The notes under the pieces are model-generated. The model was not told where the DNA came from and did not search any database. It saw nothing but the letters and a program-made list of their open reading frames with translations. From the NCBI GenBank assembly GCA_050084515.1, contig CM114275.1:28396001-28460000 (forward strand): a stretch of DNA of 64,000 bases, read 5' to 3'. Made by a program: the position numbers and the translations under genes. The stretch is from Blasia pusilla (lineage: Eukaryota; Marchantiophyta; Marchantiopsida; Blasiales). Below, one piece after another: positions 35,421 to 47,559 of the stretch. How positions within the stretch are numbered: position 1 is the stretch's first letter; each line of letters opens with the position of its first letter.

Positions 35421-37012
35421 GGTTTTCACGTCCTGACTTCCATAACGGCCGACACATTGCCGTCGGAATGACGGTGCGACCCAACGGTCAGCCCAACGGC
35501 TCCAAAAGTATAGATAGACGAGGGTTTGCTCATTTCCGGTTTTTTGTTTCGCGATCTCGATTGGTCTTCTGTGCAGCAGCTGACCAGATACCAAGGGGCG
35601 CTTTACACGGCGACTCATCAGGAGACTCATCGCGAGACGATTCAAGCAAACGATCGCGAGACGATTTGAGAAAACGATTGCGAGACAATTCGAGCGACTC
35701 ATCAAGGCAAGTCATCGCGACATCAGCAAGGCGACTCATCAAGGCGACTCATCGTGCACAGAAAGTAACTTCGTTGTCAAGGAGGAGGCATTTTTGGAAA
35801 CAATGACGAGGAAAAAATCTCAAGTAAACAAGGTTGGGAGCTTCACTCCCAAGTCCATGAGGACTACTGCATCACCATCTCCAAGGCGTCGTTCGGCCAA
35901 TGAGATAAGGCAGCAAGAGATCAAGGAGCGGGAAAGGGAAGCGGATATGCACAGGCAAGAGCTTCTTGCAAAATGTGTTAAGGAGGCGCTCAAAAAATAG
36001 AACGCAAAGGCTGAGGCGTCGGAGGCCTTGAAGAAAAGGATTGCCGAGGAAAAGCATGAAAAGAAGCATCTAGACGCGTCGGTGAGGAGAGCAGAATTGG
36101 CAAAAGCTCGAAGGGAAAAAGCGATTGCCATTGAAGAAAGCCCGGCCCGTCCAACCAAAAGTGTTGAGATGCAAGAAATGTCCCTGATGAAGTCCCGGGA
36201 CACAATCAATATAAAATTGGCTGAGGAAACCGTCGAAGTTCAAGTGACGGACGATGAGATCATGAGGACCGCCAGCGTGGAGATGGTGGACATCTCTGAA
36301 GAAGCAGGAGAGCAGTCTTCCTCGTCTCTGAGCCTGGCGGAAGAAATCGACCTCTATCGGATCGACGAGTTTCTAGTGGACTTGCCAGCTGTTGTCCCAG
36401 AGCAGTTGGCGGGCCAAGACACCGACCCAATCTTTGAGCGGGTAAGAAACGATCTTTGATCTTTGAGTTATGTGAAGGCTCATGTTGCAATTCATTGGCA
36501 ATTCACTGTAGTTTATTGACTTTGCCCCCATTGTGACAGGTTGTAAAGCAGATGGCACTAATGGAGGGCCCAATTGCCCCTAGAATTCCACTTTGCCGAT
36601 TGCGGAAAATGGAGTACGTCCACAAAATTTAGTGTAACGAGGATATTGCGAAGCTGAAACTGTCGGCAGCGAAAACATCCTATGTCAACAGCTTCCCTCC
36701 ATTCTATGTTCAGCCTTACGATCAACATGGAACCCAAGCACTAGTGACGGTGGAGGACTTGGAAGCGCTCGACACATTCTGGAGGATGAGAGATCAGGAA
36801 TTCAGAAGAGCGATTGAGGGGACGGAATTCAGCAGGATGCGGAACCTCTATTTCTTCATGTGGGATGGAAACCACATGTTCATGGCGTGCACCCGGTTTG
36901 CAGAGAAGCGCCAAAATTCATTGCAGGCGCATTTTTGCGTGAAGGCAATCGTGCTAAATCCATACCCTCATCACATGGCGAAGGTGGAAATGGCCATGCA
37001 TGCCATGAACAC

Positions 37013-37903
37013 GTCAGTTTCTTCTTCCTTTTTTTTTTATTGATGTAAACCGTCGCACTCGGACGAGTTGTTTAATGAGTGGTAACAAAACATCAGATGC
37101 CTTAAAGCAACTCATCGGAGTCCGACGAGTTGCTTGACTAGCCACTGTTTTAGGGTGTTTAGGGTGCTTGACTAGCCACTGTTTTAGGATATTTTTGGTC
37201 GGAAGCAACTCGTTGGAGTTCGACGAGTTGCTTGACAGTCCGCTGTTTTTAGGATGTTTTTGGCCGGAAGCAACTCTTCGGAGTCCGACGAGTTGCTTGA
37301 CTCGCCGCTATTTTTAGGATGTTTTTGGCCGAAAGCATTTGGTCGCATTCGATGAGTTGCTTGATTAGCCGCTATTTTTAGGATGTTTTTGGACGAAAGA
37401 AACTCATCGAAGTCCGACGAGTTGCTTGATAGGCCGCTATTTTTTAGGATGATTTTGGCCAAAAGCAACTCGTCGGAGTCCGACGAGTTGCTTGACTAGC
37501 CGCTCTTTTTTGGATATTTTTGGCCGAAAGCAACTCGTCGGACTCCGAAGGGTTGCATTCGCCGCCACGGGTAGGTGATTGGAGTAGGGAAGCTTGATTT
37601 TTGGCATCAAATTGCTGCATTACTTGAAATTTCTTAACCTTTCGAACTCGGACAGGTGGATATGTTCACTTTTTCCGTGAAGACCACTCTCTGAATATAA
37701 ATGATCTGACAACCCGTCCGAGTCCGACGGATTGTAACCAGGCAATCACAAATCTGAATGCAATCCGTCAGACTCCGATGGGTTGCAATATTTAGCTCTT
37801 AGCTATCATTTCGACCATGAGGTGTAGCAACCTATAGGAGTCCGACGGGTTGCAAGAACCCATGTAGCTCGCAAAAATTCTTAATGTGTGTTTGGATGCG
37901 CAG
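37013..37903 (+). repeat. Methyltransferase-gene intron 2 of copy A with a 65-bp palindrome array
   Basis: Palindromes start at 37107, 37205, 37270, 37335, 37399, 37465 and 37530, mostly 64-66 bp apart; the shared spacer reads ttgactagccgc...ttttaggatgtttttggcc. Here the arms use CAACTCGTC / GACGAGTTG, whereas elsewhere CAACCCGTC / GACGGGTTG dominates, so both arms changed together. Three more copies lie at about 37711, 37760 and 37828. Seven of the ten have a GANTC centre (for example GGAGTCC). Splice sites: GTCAGT in A, GTAAGT in B, acceptor GCGCAG. Confidence 0.85.
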
Positions 37904-39132
37904 GATTGTATCCGAGGGGAACGTCACCCACCACTGGATCCAGGATTGCGACTGGGTGAAGAAAGTGCTAACGACCCACCCGACAGAGTACAAGGGGTTC
38001 TTGGGCAACGCTCTTGTAAATGAGATGCTGGCAAAGGGGGCTCAAATAAAATAAAAGACTTGGGCAAATACATTTATTTCCCAAGATGCAGCCGTGACAA
38101 TCCTTTGCTGGTCGAAGATACAGGCCGCCAAGAAGAGCGCTTCATTGCAGTTGGAACGGAGCGCGAACGTGTTGACAATTGCCCAATCTGGTTGGACTTC
38201 AACGACTCTAAGGACATAACCGAGAAAAATCTACCCCTGTTCTATGATGCAATGGCCACAATTAGGGACGACATCCCAAATTTTGTGCAGCCTGAAGACT
38301 TTTTTGAAGGAGATGCGGAGGAGCAAGCCCTCGAGACAGCGGATTTGGTGTCCAAGGTCGTCACCGCCAAGGACAAATCTACACCGGGTCTGAAAACAAA
38401 GGCGAGGGGATCAAAGAATTCCGAGGCCGAGTCTTCCAAAAAAGAGGCTAAGAATTCAAGGCAAGAGGCGGCATCGTCCGGGAGAGCGGGGAGAGAGGGT
38501 CGGACCATGTCCTCCACCAAGAAGATTCCACTGGAGTCTGAGGCTACAGAGACCCCCACAAGCCAACCGCAGACTCGGGGGAAGCAAAAGCGGGAGGCTC
38601 CTGGTTCTTCCCAGGGAGCAGATAAGGATGTGGAATACACTTCATCATCCTTGGGAAGACATAGAGAAACAACGACCCGAACAAGCGTCATCATTCACTG
38701 CACGAATCTTCTGGATGAGCTGCAAAGTTTCAGTTCCCAAGCGTCGACACCCGCCTTCGACAAATTGACAATGCTGGGAGGGGAGCTTCAACAAAATGGG
38801 CACGCTCCTTGGACGGTCCATGGGGAGGTCGAGGAGGTGGCGGTGGATCTCCTCGTTGCTGATTTGCCCTCTGGGTTGCGCTTGTGGGATGACAATCCGT
38901 CTGACAATGTCCTAGATTGGAATGTCCCTTTTACCTATGACCATATCACACTCCTATTTTCCTTTGCATACGCTTATCTCAGTGACAAGGGTTGTTTCTT
39001 GGTCTTGATTGGAGGGAGTGATGAGAAGCCCTTCAACTTGAACTGCGTGAAGAGGTCGCTGAAGTGGAGGACGGCGCAATCGTGGGTCATCAAGAATGAG
39101 TCCCACTCCGATCGGCGACGAGTCAAATCCGG

Positions 39133-39645
39133 GTAAGGGCTCTAAATCCATATACAATTTGTCTTGCTCTGACGGGTTGCATCTGTGCATGAAACCCGCC
39201 GGATCGTCTGAACTGGTGACTGCGGTGTTGCAATCCTTCTGAAAGCGACGAGTTGCAAATTTACCACAAGTCTCCATCGGGTGAATGCAACCCGTCGGAA
39301 TTGGATGGGTTGCAAGTGCTTATGCTTTTCCTTATGTTTGTGGAATGATGCAACCCATCTAAAAGTGACGGGTTGCTCTTAGCCAACGATGGGCTGCTCT
39401 AAGCCAGCAACCTGTCGGCTTCCGACGGGTTGCTGATGGCAAAAAATCACTAACACTTGTAAAACAACCCGTTGGACTCCGACAGGTTGCTCCAATGTTA
39501 GGACTATAACATAGTTCTCTTGGGTTAAGCGAAGTTCTTTGGGGACGTGTTGCACATTGTGTGACCATACTGAGAGTAGAACAGCGGTCAAGTAGATCTT
39601 TCTTGCCCTGATGCAACTCTGATCACTTGATCAGAGTTGCATCAG
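39133..39645 (+). repeat. Methyltransferase-gene intron 3 of copy A with palindromes
   Basis: Donor GTAAGG at 39133, acceptor ATCAG at 39645; splicing joins the two methyltransferase halves in frame (GGG codon, then GCT GGC GAC). Contains at least five palindromes, for example near 39228, 39287, 39348, 39405 and 39463, and part of the perfect palindrome at 39605. Confidence 0.65.
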
Positions 39646-39648
39646 GGC
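39605..39648. repeat. Perfect 44-bp palindrome across a splice acceptor
   Basis: Arms 39605-39625 and 39628-39648 are exact reverse complements (21 bases each, starting GCCCTGATGCAACTCTGATC), with only CT between them. It overlaps the inferred acceptor at 39644-39645. It is longer and more perfect than the family palindrome, with a related CAAC...GTTG core. Confidence 0.92.
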
Positions 39649-40059
39649 TGGCGACTATTCCCTTCCTCCAGACCTAAAGTCGCCGGCGCTGATGCAAACG
39701 CTCATCGAGCTCTGATCAAGGCTGGGTGACTTGGTGTTCGACTTAATGGGCCTTTTAGGGGCAAGTATCGGAGGTGCCTGACATAGTGGCAGGAACATTC
39801 TCTGCCTTGAGGGAAGGCAGGACGTATTTGACCTTTGCAAAGAGGCAAAGGCAAATTACGACAGGCTAGTTGGGGCGTACAACTCTCCTCCGAAGCCGAG
39901 AGCTCCGGTTCCAAACCCGCCATTGGTAGTGACACCATTGTTATTTCCCATGATTCCAAAATTTGGGAGGGCAAGATGGACTATGATTCTGGAAGAGCTC
40001 TCGGACGATGACAAGTGAGTTTAAAGAACTCAAGGACCCAGCTTGACTGCAGCGTTTTG

Positions 40060-41130
40060 GAGTAGATATTTATTTGATGACAAGGCAGAAGAATTCATAG
40101 AATTGATCAAATGTACAGTTGTGAGCTTCCTTTGGATGTAATAAAGGAAAAGATTTTTTGGAACGATGAAGGTGTTTGTAAAAGTTTGTTGAGTATCTTT
40201 TTTGGTCTTGTCGAATGTGATCGTCTATGTACTCTGACACTTTATTTTGCAACCCTTTGGATTCCCACGGGTTGCAACTTTTCATTTTTTGACCACTGCA
40301 CCTTTTTAACCACTTCCAGGCAACCTGTCCGATTCCGACAGGTTGGCTGCGTGAGTGATCGGACTCTTTCCCTAATAGTCCAACTTTAGAGGCATTCTGG
40401 CGGGCTTCTTCACTTTGGCTACTTCCCCTAGTATCGTCAAACAAGGCATAGGCTTCTTCTCTTCTCTAAGACATGTTGGATTCCTACTACGTGTCGGATT
40501 GCAATGATGGTGTTTCCAAGGACGGAGCAGATATTGATACTGGATGGGTCACCTTGCAAAGCGTACAAGATATACTGTCAAGGAAGGCGGTGGGACGCAA
40601 ATCAGGTTACATGGGACCGTTATGGCGTACCTGGGGGGGGGGGGAGGGCCAAGGCTCTCGAATTCGCCAACATTTTTGATCCCCATCTATAATCGGCCAG
40701 AGGAGCCACTTGTATCCCAACACATTCCTTTTGTATAGGAACTTAGGAGAGTTAGGAGTTAATTTGTAGATGACGAGGCTGAAGAAATCATAGACTAGAT
40801 CAAATGTACATTTCCGAGCTTCCTTCGGATGTAATAAAAGACAAGATTTTTTCAAATGATAATGATGTTTGTAAAAGTTTGTTGAATATTTTTTTTGGAC
40901 TTGTCGATTGTGTTTGTCTAACTACTCATAATGTTTATTTTGCAACCCGTCTGATTCCAACGGGTTGCAACTTTTCACTTTTTGACCACTGCAACTTTTT
41001 AACCATTTTCAGGCAAGTTGTCGGATTTCGACAAGTTGGTTGCTTGAATGATTGGACTCTTTCCCTGTGAGACCAACTTCTGAGGCATTGTGGCGGGCTT
41101 CTTTTCTTCTCTAAGACGTGTTGGATTCCT
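40060..41130 (+). repeat. Tandem duplication near the 3' end of copy A (about 690 bp period)
   Basis: The segment beginning gatcaaatgtaca at 40105 recurs at 40798. It is followed in both cases by ggatgtaataaa, tttgtaaaagtttgttga, two palindromes, and a pyrimidine-rich ttcttctctaag leading to ttggattcctactac. The unit contains what looks like an intron plus the start of a late exon. Copy B has the same duplication (53200-54250), so it is ancestral to both. Confidence 0.75.
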
Positions 41131-41761
41131 ACTACCTGTCTGATTGCCATTTTGGATTCCCAACCAGTTGGATCTTCGTGAGTGCAGGGTGGAATGGAAT
41201 CACTTCTCAAAATCTTTCCTTTGTTATGGTGAGTTTTCTTGCAAGGGGTGCAAGCCATGTGATTCCAACGAGTTGCAAGAGTTGCAACCTGTAAAATTCC
41301 GGCGGGTTGGGAGGGGTGCAGCTTCTCGGTTTCTCTGATTTAGGATCTAAATGAAGGGACATCAGTTCCTCTTTACTCCTAACAGCTAACAATCTTTGGT
41401 TCAATTATCGTCTCCTGTGTTCACATTTCACAAAGTTGGTCTTTATTTGAACCTTTCATTGAGGTGAGATTGCTACTTCTGGTCAAATTATTTGTCAATG
41501 GTCCTCCAACAAAAATACCCCAGGCACACCATCAGAGGCGGGAGACAGGCAATGTGAAGAAACTTAGGCTCACATGGAGAGTGATGGAAATTTTTTTGTA
41601 GTGGTCTTATGATGTCTACTTGTTTTTCGCCCCTTGGAAAAAAGAGGTTTCTTTAGGCCCGAATGTAGACCACTACCTACTCTCTTCTAAATATTTCATG
41701 AATTTGAAAGCAAACAAAAATTTCAAACATGTTAAAATTTTTTGAAGAGACGAGGCGGATT

Positions 41762-41816
41762 TGGCCCTTTTTTTTTAAGAGAGACTCTCCTCTCTTCCTC
41801 TCTTCTGCCAGATACC
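41762..41816 (-). repeat. Right terminal inverted repeat region of MULE copy A
   Basis: Pyrimidine-rich on the plus strand (ctctcctctcttcctctctt), complementary to the left end. Copy B shows the same end in reverse at 52478-52540. Confidence 0.7.
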
Positions 41817-41825
41817 CAAAATGAC
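41817..41825. repeat. Target-site duplication of MULE copy A, right
   Basis: CAAAATGAC, identical to 29697-29705. Confidence 0.85.
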
Positions 41826-44639
<2,814 letters not shown>

Positions 44640-45014
44640 AAGCAAGCACTTAACTAGGTTAATGAAAATGTAGAAGCCCCATCGGTTTTTTTCACCTAAG
44701 TGTGTACCTTATTTCTACTTGGTTTATGACTTGCTATGTTTAGTCATTTTTTATTCTTACACAAGTGAGTCATATAAATTTTTAGTATGACTTTACACAA
44801 GACCAAAAAATTACTAAGTTATTTCATATATGACTATGCCATATCCTAGGAATTCTCAATAACTTAGTCATATTGTTATATGACTACAACTCTACTATTA
44901 TATCGTATGATATGACTTCCATTTGACTACATGACATTCTAGTCATATGTTTGAGTCATGAAGAACCTTAGTCATTCAACTACTAGTCGTAAAAACCACC
45001 ATTTTCTTCTAGTG
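44640..45014. mobile_element. Orphan right end of a CACTA element
   Basis: The segment is full of short tagtcatat / atatgact words in both orientations, as in CACTA subterminal repeats. It ends ccattttcttcTAGTG at 45014, whose complement CACTAgaagaaaatgg is a typical CACTA terminus. Base 45015 onward is atg, a possible 3-bp duplication. The matching left end was not found, so the left boundary is a guess. Confidence 0.6.
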
Positions 45015-46183
45015 ATGACATCCTTGCACCAATTCCTTATGAATCTCACCATGCCAATGAGCACAGACGCATCTTGTTGACTTGGGCATGGGTTACAACT
45101 CAAACCATCTGCATCTTGGTTGAGCGTTGTCATATAGTAAAATCAGCCAGTGTGTAAACTCCTTCCTCGTTAAGTATTAGATAGAGTTTTATTAGTATTA
45201 AATAAATTAGCTTAGGAAATGGAAATTCCCATGTTTAAACCTCTTTATGCTGCCTCTTTTCTGCGGGCCCAACTTTAGGAAAAGAGGTAATAAATAAAAG
45301 ATGACTTTATAAAAGTAAAACAGTGAGGTTGGTGCTGTAATGAAAAGCAAAAGTAGTCTTGGTTGTGGCTAGGTTAGTTGGGGTAATTTGGAAAATATCA
45401 AGTGGGTAAAAGAGATTATTTTGGAAGAGATAAGAGGAAATCTACTTGTGTCAAAATGTGATTGGCTAAGCCTTGAGAGGAAGCCATGTGGAATAAGATA
45501 AATTAGTTCTATTTCATACTCTTGTGGATCACTTGTGAGTATATAAAGAGGAGGGACCTTCAAGGGTTCATCACCTTCTATTCCACATCTTGAGTCTCTC
45601 GTATCACTCTTGAGTGTATGGCTTTGGGATTGCTTGCTCTTCCAATGAGAGTCGATCACCCCTCTTGGGAGAGTAACTTGACCATGGTCTATTCTTCGAG
45701 AGGTTTCTAGAGTGGTGTGTGTGTGTGTGGAGATGAGAGATTTTTCACCTTAGAAGAGTTTAGTCATACTAAAATAGTGAATATTTTGGCTTGTTACTTT
45801 CCCAATGAGAGTGGATTATCCCTCTTGGGAGAATAATTCCGCCAAAACCCATTCTTGAGGAGAATAGAGAATGTCTGTCAAGCATGGATAGGTATGGAGC
45901 ACGAGTTGTGCCCGAATTTCCTTTCCTCAATCCATACCATGTCAAGGTACTCTTTGTAGATAGGCACTGGTTCACTCGCTATTTAGTTTATCATTTAGGG
46001 GAGGCGTTCATGAACCAAGTCATTCAATCTTCAACTTCGATGATTATTCCTATCGTCACATATGGAAGGACATGGGATTGTTCTTTGTATGGCCTTATAT
46101 AACGATCCATGGACGTCAATAGGCCTGCTCAAGTAGGGTTTAACACTAGTTGTGCTATCTTCCTTGTGTACAAGCATAAAGTA
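45015..46183. other. Region interrupted by the copia element; possible LTR-like sequence
   Basis: A TATA-like gtatataaagaggag lies near 45538. A block around 45632-45690 (ccaatgagagtcgatcacccctcttgggagagtaa) recurs in diverged form at about 45801-45850. A short GT run lies near 45714-45731. This could be part of another LTR, but I could not define ends or a partner. Confidence 0.3.
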
Positions 46184-46188
46184 GTTTA
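46184..46188. repeat. Target-site duplication of the copia element, left
   Basis: GTTTA, repeated at 51088-51092. Confidence 0.8.
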
Positions 46189-46569
46189 TATTGGATTCTC
46201 AACATCCACTCCTCTGAGCACCATTGATTTGATCGGCCCCTTGGTATGAGGAGAAGCCTAGATCGATGGTTCCGACTTAGACGTCGAAGGAGTCATAGTA
46301 ATATGACGTAGGTGGTTTACGGAGTAGCGTTACTAGGTTTATCCAAATTTTTTCTATTAATAAAAATGAAGAAAAATAGGTAAAAACCCTAGTTTTCCTG
46401 AGTAGTCAAATAGTCGAGCCGCAAATGCATAGCGCATTCTCGTATGTCAAGTTATCTCCCGATTCAGTTCCATCAAAGCTCTTCGTGAGCGCACTGGACG
46501 GACTAGGCCACTTTGTATCTCTAAGTTTTGTAAAGATTTGATGATTTCGTCACTTTTTGTTTTCTCACA
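46189..46569 (+). repeat. 5' LTR of the copia element
   Basis: 381 bp, starts TATTGGATTCTC and ends TTCTCACA. It matches the 3' LTR at 50692-51087 apart from scattered substitutions and an indel of about 15 bp around 46345-46370. The start is TA rather than the usual TG in both LTRs. Confidence 0.92.
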
Positions 46570-46585
46570 TGGTATCGTGAGCAAA
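46570..46585 (+). promoter_or_regulatory. Primer binding site of the copia element
   Basis: TGGTATCGTGAGC directly after the 5' LTR resembles the TGGTATCAGAGC site that pairs with initiator methionine tRNA in many plant copia elements. Confidence 0.75.
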
Positions 46586-46643
46586 GAGGTTTTCCAAGAT
46601 TTTGTATCTGGCGATCTAGTGTGTTTGCACAAAATCTTGAGAG

Positions 46644-47481
46644 ATGGCTACCTCTTAAATCGGTTTGTGCTCGCCCTCCTCCATTTGGGTGAAGGGAAGT
46701 TAGATGGGTCTAACTATACGTTGTGGAAGTTCAAAATGAGAACTGTTCTCGAATCATTTGAGATCCGGGAAACGGCCACAGGGGTCGATTCAAATCCACA
46801 AGCTAGTGTGAGTTCGCATGTTCATCTTCATCCGGGGACATTGATCTTGTTGTATTATTGGCATGGAGACGATAAATCGATGCTCTATATGCGATTGTCA
46901 CGAATGTAACTGATTCTGTCATGACTCTCATTCAACATACAACCACTGCTGTTGAGGCATGGAACATTTTGAAGAATCAGTATGAAACAAGGAATGAGAC
47001 TCGGATTCGAACGGAGAATCACTTACGTCAGAAATTTTCAGAAAGAGAAAGCGCGGAGCAATTTTTGACAAGGATCAAGAATCTTCAAGATCAGATGGCG
47101 TCCGTGGGAATTTCAAAGTCTAGCGAAGATTTGGCACGTCGGTGCATAAGGATTTTGCCTCCAAGGTATGACAATTTGGTCACTTCACTGAATACTCAAG
47201 TAAGACCCACGCCGCTTACTTTTGAACAATTTAGTGCAATGTTGGTAGAAGAGGAAATGCGCTTCAAAGCAAGAGAGGGAAGTGACGCAGCATTTACTGC
47301 CAATGTACAGAGATGTAGAAATCAGGATTACAGTTCAAATTTCAAGAAGAAATTTCCAAGAAAAACCTTCAAATGCTTTTATTGTGGTAAGCTAGGTCAT
47401 CTTATCAAAGATTGTAGGAAGAGGAGTCAGGATGAGAAGAACGGTTGTTTAAGACCTAAGAAGGAGTCTGGAAATTTCTAG
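46644..47481 (+). pseudogene. Copia gag, broken
   Basis: ATG at 46644 (MATS then TAA). The region resumes with LDGSNYTLWKFKMRTVL, and from 46921 an open stretch of 186 codons holds the UBN2-type capsid part (VEAWNILKNQYETRNE ... RCIRILPPRYDNLVTSLN) and a CCHC zinc knuckle (CFYCGKLGHLIKDC). One frame change falls near 46905. Gag packages element RNA in virus-like particles. Confidence 0.88.
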
Positions 47482-47559
47482 AATAGGCGGAGAACATGAA
47501 GTAGGTGCTTGGGTAGCAATAGAAGAGTTTTGCACACAGAGAACATTCCACTAAGACAA

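Larger units (their letters stand above)
35803..40790 (+). pseudogene. ParB-like / beta-order DNA amino-methyltransferase-like gene of copy A, broken
   Basis: Exon 1 (35803-36441): basic, coiled-coil-like (KEREREAD ... ELAKARREKAIAIEE) with one stop at 35998. Intron 36442-36539 (GTAAGA...CAG). Exon 2 (36540-37012): ParB-like domain with RIPLCRL, NEDIAKL and WDGNHMFMA; copy B has GNHR, so the key Arg is lost here. There is also a TAG after EYVHKI. Intron 37013-37903. Exon 3 (37904-39132) starts IVSEGNVTHHW. It lacks about 1 kb present in B near 38163, and ends in a methyltransferase half with VADLPSGLRLWDDNP (motif IV position) and SDKGCFLVLIGG. Intron 39133-39645. Exon 4 (39646-40015) has PPDLKSPALMQTLIEL, a TGA, then GDLVFDLMGLLGASI (motif I position). 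Order IV-X-I is the beta class. Later exons around 40471-40790 are uncertain. Function of the intact ancestor is inferred: DNA binding plus N6-adenine or N4-cytosine methylation. Confidence 0.68.
29706..41816. mobile_element. Mutator-like element copy A (12.1 kb), two divergent genes plus palindrome arrays
   Basis: Complete element bounded by 9-bp duplications. The left end is GAGGTGTGGTAAGAGGAGAGG; the right end, read inward, is GGTATCTGGCAGAAGAGAGG. Both run into a purine-rich inverted stretch sharing GAGAGGAAGAGAGGAGAG. Contents from left to right: transposase gene on the minus strand (30100-34297), a divergent intergenic region with a palindrome array (34630-35420), a ParB-like/methyltransferase gene on the plus strand (35803-40790), and a duplicated 3' region. 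Introns and the intergenic region hold dozens of copies of an odd palindrome that are not seen in the exons. Stops and a 1-kb deletion relative to copy B show that both genes are dead here. Confidence 0.88.

Noticed and set aside
35803-36441. Possibility that the coiled-coil N-terminus is a separate host gene
   Set aside because: The same segment joined by the same 98-bp intron to the ParB-like exon occurs in both copies A and B, so it is part of the element gene.
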